A stretch of 64,000 bases of DNA from the NCBI RefSeq assembly GCF_000473045.1, contig NZ_AXAY01000008.1, positions 62,001 to 126,000 of the forward strand. Direction: 5' to 3'. Position 1 is the first letter of the stretch. Every line of letters starts with the position of its first letter. Position numbers and translations under genes: made by a program. This DNA comes from Bradyrhizobium sp. WSM3983 (lineage in GTDB: Bacteria; Pseudomonadota; Alphaproteobacteria; Rhizobiales; Xanthobacteraceae). Shown one piece after another: positions 43,986 to 55,493 of the stretch. The notes below the pieces were generated by a model that saw only the letters and a list, made by a program, of their open reading frames with translations, ran no database searches and was not told where the DNA came from.

Positions 43986-45194
43986 TCAATTCAGCTTCTC
44001 GATTGCAACGGCCACACCCTGGCCGACGCCGACGCACATGGTGGCGAGGGCAAGCTTGCCGCCGCGCTTCTCCATGCCGTGCACGGCGGTGAGCGCGAGG
44101 CGCGCGCCGCTCATGCCGAGGGGATGACCGAGCGCGATGGCGCCGCCATGCGGGTTGACGAAATCGGCGTCATCGGCGACGCCGAGCTGGCGCATGCAGG
44201 CGATGCCCTGGGACGCGAAGGCTTCGTTGAGCTCGATCAGGTCGAAATCGGTGATCTTCTTGCCGAGCCGCTCCATCAGCTTGCGGGTCGCGGGGACAGG
44301 TCCAATGCCCATGATCCGCGGCGGCACGCCCGCCGAGGCGAGGCCGAGGATGCGGGCGCGGGGCGTCAGGCCGTGCTTTTTCACCGCGGCTTCGGAGGCC
44401 AGGATCATCGCGGCGGCGCCGTCATTGACGCCGGACGCATTGCCGGCGGTCACGGTGCCGGGATTGCGCACGATCGGCCTCAGCTTGGCGAGAGCTTCGA
44501 GCGTAGTCTCGGGACGCGGATGCTCGTCCTTGTCGATCGTGATCGGACCGGCCTTGCCACCGGGAATGGTGATCGGGAGAATCTCTTCGGCGAAATAGCC
44601 GGCTGCGATCGCCTTACCGGCGCGTTGCTGCGAGCGGATGGCGAAGGCATCCTGGTCTGCGCGCGAGACCTGGAATTCCTCGGCGACGTTCTCGCCGGTT
44701 TCTGGCATCGCATCGACGCCATACTGCGCCTTGAGCAGCGGATTGATGAAACGCCAGCCGATGGTGGTGTCGAAGATCTCGGCCGATCGCGAGAAGGCTT
44801 CCTGAGCCTTGCCCATCACGAAGGGCGCGCGGGTCATGGATTCGACACCGCCGGCAATCGCAAGCTCGATCTCGCCGGACCGGATGGCGCGGCCTGCCGC
44901 ACCGACAGCATCGAGGCCGGAGGCGCAGAGCCGGTTCAGGGTCTGGCCGGGAACCGAATCCGGAAGCCCTGCGAGCAGCAGCGCCATGCGCGCGACGTTG
45001 CGGTTGTCCTCACCGGCCTGGTTGGCGCAGCCGAAGAAGACTTCATCGACCTGCGCCCAGTCGAGATTGGGGTGCTTGGCCATCAGCGCCTTGATCGGGG
45101 CTGCCGCGAGGTCGTCGGCGCGCACCTTGGCAAGCGAGCCGCCGAAACGGCCGATCGGGGTCCGCACGGCATCGCAGATAAAGACGTCACGCAT
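43986..45194 (-). CDS. pcaF: 3-oxoadipyl-CoA thiolase
   Basis: 402 residues, thiolase family. Active-site Cys in LNRLCASGLDAVGAAG, His in NPHGGAIALGHPLGMSGAR and second Cys in LATMCVGVGQGVAV. The stretch GGVESMTRAPFVMGKAQEAF and location next to pcaHG favour 3-oxoadipyl-CoA thiolase over general acetyl-CoA acetyltransferase. Last step of the beta-ketoadipate pathway, giving succinyl-CoA and acetyl-CoA. ATG at 45194 follows GGGAG. Divergent from mutS. Confidence 0.93.
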   Translation of the reverse strand: MRDVFICDAVRTPIGRFGGSLAKVRADDLAAAPIKALMAKHPNLDWAQVDEVFFGCANQAGEDNRNVARMALLLAGLPDSVPGQTLNRLCASGLDAVGAAGRAIRSGEIELAIAGGVESMTRAPFVMGKAQEAFSRSAEIFDTTIGWRFINPLLKAQYGVDAMPETGENVAEEFQVSRADQDAFAIRSQQRAGKAIAAGYFAEEILPITIPGGKAGPITIDKDEHPRPETTLEALAKLRPIVRNPGTVTAGNASGVNDGAAAMILASEAAVKKHGLTPRARILGLASAGVPPRIMGIGPVPATRKLMERLGKKITDFDLIELNEAFASQGIACMRQLGVADDADFVNPHGGAIALGHPLGMSGARLALTAVHGMEKRGGKLALATMCVGVGQGVAVAIEKLN

Positions 45195-45409
45195 CGCTGT
45201 TCTCCCTGAATGCCGCGGTTCGGCCAGAATTCTTCAATGCCGGCGGAGTTTTAGGAGGACGCCCGCGGCAGGTCAATTGACGGTTTCTTGCGTATTCCCG
45301 GGGTGCGCACGTCGCCAGCGCATGCCGCGGTGCGGACAACGTGGAAAACCTCCTCTCCCCGGCCAAAGCGATAGGAGCACGGGCCGAAATTTTGTAGGTT
45401 GCGCCGCCC

Positions 45410-48148
<2,739 letters not shown>

Positions 48149-48155
48149 CGGTGCC

Positions 48156-48244
48156 GTAGGGTAGGTTAGCGCAGCGTAACCCACCGCAGTCTGTCCGCGC
48201 GGAAAGCAAGCCGGTGGATTACGCTTTTCGCTAATCCACCCTAC
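48156..48244. repeat. Palindromic intergenic repeat, type B copy 3
   Basis: Arms GTAGGGTAGGTTAGC and GCTAATCCACCCTAC around a GC-rich core. The right end contains the stop codon of the convergent membrane-protein gene (48241-48243). Confidence 0.88.
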
Positions 48245-49044
48245 GAAACCACCGCCAGCCGCTTCCTTCGCCCGTTCCACCACAACGTCAGATTCCAAAC
48301 GATGCAGGTCGCAAGCGCGAGGCTGAGGCCGATCGCGGAACCGAAATTGGCGGCGCCGACATGCAACACCGCGATCGCCATGCCGAAGCCGAGCAGGCCC
48401 CAGGCGGAGTTGGCGAGCACCGCGGCGGTCGGCGGGCCGCCGATGCGCGGATGCAGGATCACCATCATGCTGGTGAACACGATCGGATAGAGCGCAATCA
48501 CGCCGGAGACGCGCGGGCCGACCCAGCCTGAGGTCGAGACCACGATCGCAACGAGCGTTGCCACCAGCGAGGCGCGGAACGGAATGTCGTACCAGCGGCG
48601 CGTCACCAGCGGCATCTTCACATGGCGGTACTGTGCGAGCAGAGGAATGCAGATGCCAAAGGCGACCAGGTTAACGGCGAGCCCGGCCGTCAAAGTCCAG
48701 TCGAACAGACGGATGATGGATGCAAGCACAAGCCACACCGCCACCGCGCTTCCGACACTCGCGGCGAAGCTATGCCGCTGCGCCAACACGACGTAGGTCA
48801 GCCCCAGGAAGATCGTTGCCGCGTTGACCGGAAGGCTCGACAGCGCCCCCTGCGCAACGAAGGCAGCGTCATGGTCGATCGCGAGGAAGACATAGGAAGG
48901 CCCTGCCGAGATCGGCAGCGTCGCCACCAGCGCACCGATCACCGGGCCGGAGCGCTCGGTGATAACAGACGCCGACACCACGAAGGCGGCCGCAACCGCC
49001 ATCCGTAGCAGGAGGAAGAGGATGTAGGACAGTTCGGCGGGCAT
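48241..49044 (-). CDS. Hypothetical multi-pass membrane protein
   Basis: 267 residues with about eight hydrophobic helices: YILFLLLRMAVAAAFVVSAS, GALVATLPISAGPSYVFLAI, AATIFLGLTYVVLAQ, VAVWLVLASIIRLF and others. No motif I recognise; the helix pairing around GPVIGALVATLPISAGP hints at a transporter-like protein. ATG at 49044. Its stop codon lies in the type B repeat and a type A repeat begins eight bases upstream of its start, so palindromes frame the gene. Confidence 0.82.
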   Translation of the reverse strand: MPAELSYILFLLLRMAVAAAFVVSASVITERSGPVIGALVATLPISAGPSYVFLAIDHDAAFVAQGALSSLPVNAATIFLGLTYVVLAQRHSFAASVGSAVAVWLVLASIIRLFDWTLTAGLAVNLVAFGICIPLLAQYRHVKMPLVTRRWYDIPFRASLVATLVAIVVSTSGWVGPRVSGVIALYPIVFTSMMVILHPRIGGPPTAAVLANSAWGLLGFGMAIAVLHVGAANFGSAIGLSLALATCIVWNLTLWWNGRRKRLAVVS

Positions 49045-49051
49045 ACAATCT

Positions 49052-49172
49052 GTCGTCCCGGCGGAGGCCGGGACCCATAATCACGACTGTGCGTTGGGAG
49101 CGAAAGTCGTCGGGCGGCAACGCTTCAATCGATGGGACACGGCGTATGGGTCCCGGCTTTCGCCGGGACGAC
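49052..49172. repeat. Palindromic intergenic repeat, type A copy 5
   Basis: Arms GTCGTCCCGGCGGAGGCC and ...GGCTTTCGCCGGGACGAC. Its core (CACGACTGTGCGTTGGGA) is diverged from copies 1, 2 and 4. It lies between two same-strand genes, eight bases from the membrane-protein start. Confidence 0.9.
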
Positions 49173-49177
49173 GCAAG

Positions 49178-49687
49178 TCACATCCGCTGCATCGACACCG
49201 AAATCTTCGGGCCGTTCTTGATGGTCTGATAGACCACGCAGTAGCGCTCGGTGAGTTTCAGCAGAAGATCGAGCTTGTCCTGCGGCGCATCGGTGTCCAC
49301 CTCAAAGCGGAGACGGATCTCGGCGAAGCCGACCGGAGTCTCCTTGTCGACGCCGAGCGTGCCGCGGAAATCGAGATCGCCTTCGGCATAGACGTTACCA
49401 GTCTTCAAGGGCACCTCGATCGCGGTCGCAACCGATTTCAGCGTGACGCCGGCGCAGGCGACGAGCGCCTCGAGCAGCATGTCGCCGGAACAGAGCTCGA
49501 GGCCGGAGCCGCCGGTGGCGGGATGGAGGCCAGCCATCGCGATGGCGCGGCCGGTCTCGACCTTGCAGGCGATGCCTTCGCCGTCGGTCGAACCCTTGGC
49601 CTTCAGCGTGATCATCGCGGCCGTGGGATCGATCTTGTAGCGCTCCTTGATCGGGGCCTGTACCTGGCGCAGTTCTGCGGCGTCCAT
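49178..49687 (-). CDS. OsmC-family protein
   Basis: 169 residues. OsmC/Ohr fold: beta-rich N-terminal half and the central helix LCSGDMLLEALVACAGVTLK, with PVGFAEIRLRFEVDTDAP and LTERYCVVYQTIKNGPKI at the end. The two-cysteine spacing is not that of the classical Ohr pair, so an organic-hydroperoxide role is uncertain. ATG at 49687; a longer frame to 49720 is less likely. Divergent from glnD. Confidence 0.88.
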   Translation of the reverse strand: MDAAELRQVQAPIKERYKIDPTAAMITLKAKGSTDGEGIACKVETGRAIAMAGLHPATGGSGLELCSGDMLLEALVACAGVTLKSVATAIEVPLKTGNVYAEGDLDFRGTLGVDKETPVGFAEIRLRFEVDTDAPQDKLDLLLKLTERYCVVYQTIKNGPKISVSMQRM

Positions 49688-49893
49688 TCCTGGTCTCTCC
49701 CGGCATGTCGTTTCTAACAAACGGTATAGAAGGCGCCCCGTCTCATGTCAGCCCACGATTGCTGGGAGCAGCCATGAACAGCCGGACCAGCGATCTGAAA
49801 AACCCATGAGAGTCATAGCGTTATGACCGGTTCCGGGGACGGGCCTCGCGGCTGGGCGCCGAGCCTGTCCACGGCTCGTTGCAGGAATGCCTC

Positions 49894-49910
49894 GTGACAG
49901 CGCCTGTCAC
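49894..49910. promoter_or_regulatory. Perfect palindrome upstream of glnD
   Basis: GTGACAG-CGC-CTGTCAC, 7-bp arms, ending 19 bp before the glnD start codon. It could be an operator or a 5'-UTR hairpin affecting translation. No matching regulator is evident. Confidence 0.5.
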
Positions 49911-49929
49911 CTCTTATATCCGGTGAGAC

Positions 49930-52719
49930 ATGGACAGCGTTGCGACCGAGCACAAGCCACAGGTGGATGATCGCTTCGACACCGCGCGGATCACCGCCGC
50001 GGTCGATGCGCTTGCGGAAAAGCATCAGGGTCGCGAGGACGCGTTCCGCACCGCCGTGGCGCAACTGCTCAAGGCCGAGCTGATTGCCGCGCGCGCCGCA
50101 GCGCAGGCAATCCTGCTGAAGGACCGCCATGGCCGCCGCTGCGCCGAGCGGCTGTGCCACGTGCAGGACGAGATCATCCGCATCCTCTATTCGGCCGCGA
50201 CCCGTCATCTCTACCGCTCCCCGATCCCGAGCGGCGCGGAACGTATGGCGGTGGTCGCGACCGGCGGCTATGGCCGCGGCCTGATGGCCCCCGAGTCCGA
50301 CATCGATCTGTTGTTCATCCTGCCCTACAAGCAGACCGCGTGGGGCGAGCAGGTCGCCGAAGCCATCCTCTATTGCCTCTGGGACATGGGGCTGAAGGTC
50401 GGTCACGCCACGCGCTCGGTCGATGAATCGATCCGCCAGGCGCGCGGCGACATGACCATCCGCACCGCGATCCTGGAGACGCGCTTCCTCACCGGCGACC
50501 AGCCGCTCTACGACGAACTGGTCGCCCGCTTCGACAAGGAAGTGGTGCAGGGCACCGCGTCGGAATTCGTCACCGCAAAACTCGCCGAGCGCGAGGAACG
50601 ACATCGCCGTGGCGGCCAGTCGCGCTATCTGGTCGAGCCCAACGTCAAGGACGGCAAGGGCGCGCTACGCGACCTGCACACGCTGTTCTGGATCGCAAAA
50701 TACGTCTATCGCGTGCGCGATACCGACGAGCTGGCCGAGCGCGGCGTGTTCGACGCGCAAGAATACCGCACTTTCCGGCGCTGCGCCGATTTCCTCTGGT
50801 CGGTGCGCTGCAACCTGCATTTCTACTCCGGCCGCGCCGAAGAGCGCCTCTCCTTCGATCTCCAGCGCGAGATCGCGGTCCGGCTCGGCTACACCTCGCA
50901 CCCCGGCATGCAGGACGTCGAGCGCTTCATGAAGCACTACTTCCTGGTCGCCAAGGAAGTCGGCAACCTCACCGCCATCCTCTGCGCCAAGCTCGAGGAC
51001 CAGCAAGCCAAGCCCGCGCCGGTGCTGAGCCGGATGATGGCGCGGCTTCGCCCCACGCCTGTGAAACGGCGCGTACCTGACAGCGACGACTTCATTGTCG
51101 ACAATAACCGCATCAACGTCGCCGCACCCGACGTCTTCAAGCACGATCCGGTCAATCTGATCCGTATCTTCCGCCTGGCGCAGAAGAACAACCTCGCCTT
51201 CCATCCGGATGCGATGCGCGACGTGACGCGTTCGCTCGGCCTGATCAACGCGCAGATGCGCGAGAATCCCGAGGCCAACCGGCTGTTCATGGAGATCCTG
51301 ACCTCCGACAACGCCGAGATCGTGCTGCGGCGGATGAACGAGACCGGCGTGCTCGGTCACTTCATCCGTGCCTTCGGCAAGATCGTCTCGATGATGCAGT
51401 TCAACATGTATCATCACTACACCGTCGACGAGCATCTGATCCGCTGCGTCGGCTTTCTCCAGGACATCGAGCGCGGCGGCATCGAGGAGTTCACGCTCGC
51501 CAGTGACCTGATGCGCAAGATCCGGCCCGAGCACCGCGCGGTGATCTACATCACGACGCTGCTGCACGACATCGCCAAGGGACGGCCGGAGGATCATTCG
51601 ATCGCGGGCGCCAAGGTCGCGCGCCGGCTCTGCCCGCGGCTCGGCTTCAGCGCGACCGACACCGAGCTCGTGGCCTGGCTGATCGAGGAACATCTGACGA
51701 TGTCCACGGTCGCACAGTCGCGCGATCTCTCCGACCGCAAGACGATCGAGAATTTCGCCGCCGTGGTGCAGTCGGTCGAGCAGATGAAGCTCTTGACCAT
51801 CCTGACCACCGCCGACATCCGCGGCGTCGGTCCGGGCGTGTGGAACGGCTGGAAGGCGCAGCTGCTGCGCTCGCTTTATTACGAGACCGAACCGGTGCTG
51901 ACTGGCGGCTTCTCGGAGGTCGACCGCGGCAAGCGCCTCACGGCCGCCTACGCCGAATTCCGGCACGCCTTCGCCGAGTGGCCGGCGGACGAGCTCGATG
52001 CCTATGTCGGCCGGCACTATCCGGCCTACTGGCTCAAGGTCGAGCTGCCGCGCAAAATTCGCCATGCCCGCTTCGTCCGCTCCAGCGAGCAGGCCGGCCA
52101 CAAGCTCGCGATCAATGTCGGCTTCGACGAGGTGCGCGGCGTCACGGAGCTGACGATCTTCGCCGCTGATCATCCCTGGCTACTGTCGATCATCGCCGGC
52201 GCCTGCGCTTCGGCCGGCGCCAACATCGTCGACGCCCAGATTTACACCACGACTGACGGCCGCGCGCTGGATACCATCTCGATCTCCAGAGAATACGATC
52301 GCGACGAGGACGAGGGCCGGCGCGCCACGCGCATCGGCGAGATGATCGAGGACGTGCTGGAAGGCAAGCTGCGCCTGCCCGAAGTGGTGGCGCGGCGCAC
52401 CGTGCGCAGCAAGGCGCGCCCCTTCGTGATCGAGCCGGAAGTCACCATCAACAACCAATGGTCCGACCGCTACACCGTGATCGAGGTGTCCGGCCTCGAC
52501 CGCCCCGGCCTGCTCTACGAGCTGACCACCGCGATCTCGAAGCTCAACCTCAACATCGCCTCGGCCCATGTCGCGACCTTCGGCGAGCGCGCCCGCGACG
52601 TGTTCTACGTCACCGACCTGCTCGGCGCGCAGATCAACGCGCCGACCCGCCAGGCCGCGATCAAGAGCGCGTTGAGCCATGTGATGGCCGGCGACAAGGC
52701 GATCCAGCCGGCGGCGTGA
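49930..52719 (+). CDS. glnD: PII uridylyltransferase / uridylyl-removing enzyme
   Basis: 929 residues, full length. Nucleotidyltransferase domain with ATGGYGRGLMAPESDIDLLF; helical linker; HD phosphohydrolase with TTLLHDIAKGRPEDHS; two C-terminal ACT domains (TIFAADHPWLLSIIAGACA and EVSGLDRPGLLYELTTAIS) that sense glutamine. It modifies PII proteins GlnB/GlnK and sets the nitrogen state of the cell. ATG at 49930. Single gene. Confidence 0.98.
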   Translation: MDSVATEHKPQVDDRFDTARITAAVDALAEKHQGREDAFRTAVAQLLKAELIAARAAAQAILLKDRHGRRCAERLCHVQDEIIRILYSAATRHLYRSPIPSGAERMAVVATGGYGRGLMAPESDIDLLFILPYKQTAWGEQVAEAILYCLWDMGLKVGHATRSVDESIRQARGDMTIRTAILETRFLTGDQPLYDELVARFDKEVVQGTASEFVTAKLAEREERHRRGGQSRYLVEPNVKDGKGALRDLHTLFWIAKYVYRVRDTDELAERGVFDAQEYRTFRRCADFLWSVRCNLHFYSGRAEERLSFDLQREIAVRLGYTSHPGMQDVERFMKHYFLVAKEVGNLTAILCAKLEDQQAKPAPVLSRMMARLRPTPVKRRVPDSDDFIVDNNRINVAAPDVFKHDPVNLIRIFRLAQKNNLAFHPDAMRDVTRSLGLINAQMRENPEANRLFMEILTSDNAEIVLRRMNETGVLGHFIRAFGKIVSMMQFNMYHHYTVDEHLIRCVGFLQDIERGGIEEFTLASDLMRKIRPEHRAVIYITTLLHDIAKGRPEDHSIAGAKVARRLCPRLGFSATDTELVAWLIEEHLTMSTVAQSRDLSDRKTIENFAAVVQSVEQMKLLTILTTADIRGVGPGVWNGWKAQLLRSLYYETEPVLTGGFSEVDRGKRLTAAYAEFRHAFAEWPADELDAYVGRHYPAYWLKVELPRKIRHARFVRSSEQAGHKLAINVGFDEVRGVTELTIFAADHPWLLSIIAGACASAGANIVDAQIYTTTDGRALDTISISREYDRDEDEGRRATRIGEMIEDVLEGKLRLPEVVARRTVRSKARPFVIEPEVTINNQWSDRYTVIEVSGLDRPGLLYELTTAISKLNLNIASAHVATFGERARDVFYVTDLLGAQINAPTRQAAIKSALSHVMAGDKAIQPAA

Positions 52720-52727
52720 GGCCTCTC

Positions 52728-52831
52728 GTCATTCCGGGGCGCCGCATAGCGGCGAGCCCGGAATCCATTTACCGGGACCGTCGACGGGCCTGATGGATTC
52801 CGGGCTCGCGCTTCGCGCGCCCCGGAATGAC
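52728..52831. repeat. Palindromic intergenic repeat, type C copy 1
   Basis: Outer arms GTCATTCCGGGGCGC and GCGCCCCGGAATGAC; inner GCCCGGAATCCAT and ATGGATTCCGGGC. A long near-perfect cruciform between the convergent glnD and ogt genes. Confidence 0.92.
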
Positions 52832-52837
52832 AGGCGG

Positions 52838-53368
52838 CTAAACCTCCACGCCCTCATGCCGCAGCAGCCAGCGCTTGCGTTCGAGGCCGCCGCCATATTT
52901 CACTAGCGAACCGTCGGCGCCGATCAGTCGATGGCACGGCAACACCACGCTGATCGGGTTGGAGCCGTTGGCGTGGCCGACGGCGCGAATGGCCTTGGGC
53001 ATCTCGATCTTTGCCGCGAGCGCACCGTAGCTCATCGTGGTGCCGGCGGGAATTTTCGCGAGCGCAGTCCAGACCTTTTGCTGGAACGGCGTGCCGGCGA
53101 TCCGCCATTCGATCCGTGTGAGCTGACCGAGATCTCCCTCGAAGTAAGCCGACAGCGCAGTCTTCATCGCCGTCGGCGCCGGCCGATCAACCAGCTCCAC
53201 CGCGCCATGATGCAGGCGCAGGAGTTCGCGCATGCGGTACTCGTAGTCGTCCCAGTCGAGTGCGTGCAGCGCGCCGTCGGCATCAGTGACGAGCAACGCG
53301 AGCCCGATCGGCGTCGCCAGCCGATCGAGGCCGAAACGTTCGGGAGTCCTGGTTGGTCGAGCAGCCAT
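52838..53368 (-). CDS. ogt: Methylated-DNA-protein-cysteine methyltransferase
   Basis: 176 residues. Single-use suicide repair protein for O6-alkylguanine. Active-site Cys C145 in SVVLPCHRLIGADGS; DNA-binding helix-turn-helix in YGALAAKIEMPKAIRAVGHA. No Ada-type N-terminal zinc domain. ATG at 53368; an in-frame start at 53401 adds 11 residues. Divergent from the ABC binding protein. Confidence 0.95.
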   Translation of the reverse strand: MAARPTRTPERFGLDRLATPIGLALLVTDADGALHALDWDDYEYRMRELLRLHHGAVELVDRPAPTAMKTALSAYFEGDLGQLTRIEWRIAGTPFQQKVWTALAKIPAGTTMSYGALAAKIEMPKAIRAVGHANGSNPISVVLPCHRLIGADGSLVKYGGGLERKRWLLRHEGVEV

Positions 53369-53631
53369 TTGCGATACCTTGCATCGAAACACGCGTCGCA
53401 CTTTCCATGCCGGCCATGCTAACGTCCACCCGAAAGCTGACGCTTTTGGGGGAGCTCGACCGGCCGCAACCGCCCTGATTGCGCTGTTTCTCGCCTGAGA
53501 CGCTCCAGCGCCGTGCCGCGATCCTTGCGCGGCACCTCGCCTTCCTCCACAATCTTCGACAGCGATGGCGACCGTTGCAATCGACGGAAAAGACCATCGG
53601 CCGAAAATTCCGCCAGGAGGAACAACCCAAC

Positions 53632-54858
53632 ATGAACAATCGCAAAGCTTTCTTAGCTGCCACGGTGGCGCTTGCCTTCGCGTTCTCCACCAGTCCAGCC
53701 CTCGCCCAGAAGAAATACGACACCGGCGCGAGCGACACCGAGATCAAGATCGGCCAGACCGTGCCATTCTCCGGCGCCTATTCCGTCTACGCCAATATCG
53801 GCAAGACGCAGGCCGCCTACTTCAAGATGATCAACGATCAGGGCGGCATCAACGGCCGCAAGATCAATTTGATCCAGTATGACGACGCCTATTCGCCGCC
53901 GAAGACCGTCGAGCAGGTTCGCAAGCTCGTCGAAGGCGACGAGGTGCTGTTCACCTTCCAGATCATCGGCACCGCGGCAAACGCCGCCGTGCAGAAATAT
54001 CTCAACGGCAAGAAGATCCCGCAGTTGCTGGCTTCGACTGGCGCTGCGCGCTTCAACGATCCGCAAAACTATCCCTGGACCATCGCGTATAATCCCAACT
54101 ACGTGTCCGAGGGACGCATCTACGCCAAGTACATTCTCAAGGAGCATCCCAACGCCAAGATCGGCGTGCTCTACCAGAACGACGACATGGGCCGCGACTA
54201 TCTCGCCGGCCTCAAGAGCGGCCTCGGCGACAAGGCCGCCAGCATGATCGTCGGCGAGGTCTCCTACGAGGTCACCGATCCGACGGTGGATTCGCAGGTG
54301 GTCAAGCTGAAGTCGATGGGCGCCGATCTTTTCTACGATGCCTCGACACCGAAGTTCGCGGCGCAGGCCATCAAGAAGGTCGCCGAGCTCGGCTGGACAC
54401 CGGTGCATATCCTCGACATCAATGCGAGCCCGATCTCGGCGACGCTGAAGCCGGCCGGTCTCGACATCTCCAAAGGCATCATTTCGACCCAATACGGCAA
54501 GGAGCCCAGCGATCCCCAGTGGAAGGACGATCCCGGCGTGAAAGCCTTCTTCGCCTTCATGGACAAATATTTCCCCGAAGGCGACAAGCTCAACACCGTC
54601 AACACCTACGCCTATTCGGTGGCCGAGCTGCTAACGCAGGTGCTGAAACAGTGCGGCGACGATCTGTCACGTGAAAACGTGATGAAGCAGGTCGCCAACA
54701 TCAAGGACTTCACCCCGAGCTTCGCGCTGCCCGGCATCAAGATCAACACCGGGCCGAACGACTACCGCGTCAACAAGCAGATGCAGATGATGAAGTTCAA
54801 CGGCGAGCGCTGGGAGCTGTTCGGCCCGATCCTGGAGGATGCGGGTCCGGCGGGCTAG
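53632..54858 (+). CDS. ABC transporter substrate-binding protein (branched-chain amino acid type), orphan
   Basis: 408 residues. Sec signal peptide MNNRKAFLAATVALAFAFST ending near ALAQ, then a type I binding fold: EIKIGQTVPFSGAYSVYANI, GGINGRKINLIQYDD, LYQNDDMGRDYLAGL and DPTVDSQVVKLKSMGADL. AGGAGG precedes the ATG at 53632. No permease or ATPase genes are adjacent, and an intrinsic terminator follows, so it is a single-gene transcript supplying a transporter encoded elsewhere. Ligand unknown. Confidence 0.93.
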   Translation: MNNRKAFLAATVALAFAFSTSPALAQKKYDTGASDTEIKIGQTVPFSGAYSVYANIGKTQAAYFKMINDQGGINGRKINLIQYDDAYSPPKTVEQVRKLVEGDEVLFTFQIIGTAANAAVQKYLNGKKIPQLLASTGAARFNDPQNYPWTIAYNPNYVSEGRIYAKYILKEHPNAKIGVLYQNDDMGRDYLAGLKSGLGDKAASMIVGEVSYEVTDPTVDSQVVKLKSMGADLFYDASTPKFAAQAIKKVAELGWTPVHILDINASPISATLKPAGLDISKGIISTQYGKEPSDPQWKDDPGVKAFFAFMDKYFPEGDKLNTVNTYAYSVAELLTQVLKQCGDDLSRENVMKQVANIKDFTPSFALPGIKINTGPNDYRVNKQMQMMKFNGERWELFGPILEDAGPAG

Positions 54859-54877
54859 CCACCGAGCTCTGAAATCC

Positions 54878-54907
54878 AATCGGCGGCCTGCGGGCCGCCG
54901 ATTTTGT
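54878..54907 (+). terminator. Intrinsic terminator after the ABC binding protein
   Basis: AATCGGCGGCC-TGCG-GGCCGCCGATT, a perfect 11-bp stem with four-base loop, followed by TTGTTTG. It is 20 bp past the stop and between convergent genes, so it may serve both strands. Confidence 0.9.
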
Positions 54908-54917
54908 TTGGGAGCGC

Positions 54918-55343
54918 CTACGCCGGTATCTCCCCAAAGTTCTTACCCACCGGCAGCACCGCGTGCCGGATCAGGCGCGAATCCTCCACCGCGGCCTGGC
55001 GGTGCTTGACTGCTTCGCGATAGACGGGATCGCGGATCATCTCGACGAAGGCGGCAACGCTTGGGTATTCGGCGATGAAGCAGTGGTCCCAGCGCTCGTC
55101 CTGCGGGCCGATCAGCATCAGCTCGAACCTGCCTTGCCAGACGATGTGGCCGCCGAGGCGCTCGAACACGGGGCCGCTTTCGCGACCATAGGCCGCATAG
55201 GCTTCCGCGCCGCTGGCCTTGCGGCCATCGGGATAGGCCGCGTTCTTGCGCAGCCGCACCAGATTAAGCATGTGGATCGGGCCGGGGCGGTCGTTGTCCC
55301 GGAATTGCGCGAAGATTTCCTTGGTCGGATCGATGTGGCCCAT
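54918..55343 (-). CDS. DUF1330 domain protein
   Basis: 141 residues, dimeric alpha/beta-barrel type: PIHMLNLVRLRKNAAYPDGR, AYAAYGRESGPVFERLGGHI and EYPSVAAFVEMIRDPVYREA are the usual DUF1330 blocks. ATG at 55343. Function unknown for the family. Convergent with the binding-protein gene, divergent from the PBP gene. Confidence 0.87.
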   Translation of the reverse strand: MGHIDPTKEIFAQFRDNDRPGPIHMLNLVRLRKNAAYPDGRKASGAEAYAAYGRESGPVFERLGGHIVWQGRFELMLIGPQDERWDHCFIAEYPSVAAFVEMIRDPVYREAVKHRQAAVEDSRLIRHAVLPVGKNFGEIPA

Positions 55344-55493
55344 AAGAGTTCCCTCTTCTTTATGTGCCGCCGATCCTAGCTTCGCCGCGCCGCGCGCGGA
55401 ACTGCGGCGGGCGAATGCCGCACCTCCTAATCACGCGTTAACGACCGGGTAACCGGGCCTTAAACAGCGACCGCTAGCGTGCGGCGGGGCGGG

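Noticed and set aside
55438..55465. CtrA-like box upstream of the PBP gene
   Set aside because: Two TTAA motifs are present but the spacing is about 18 bases, not the seven of the CtrA consensus.
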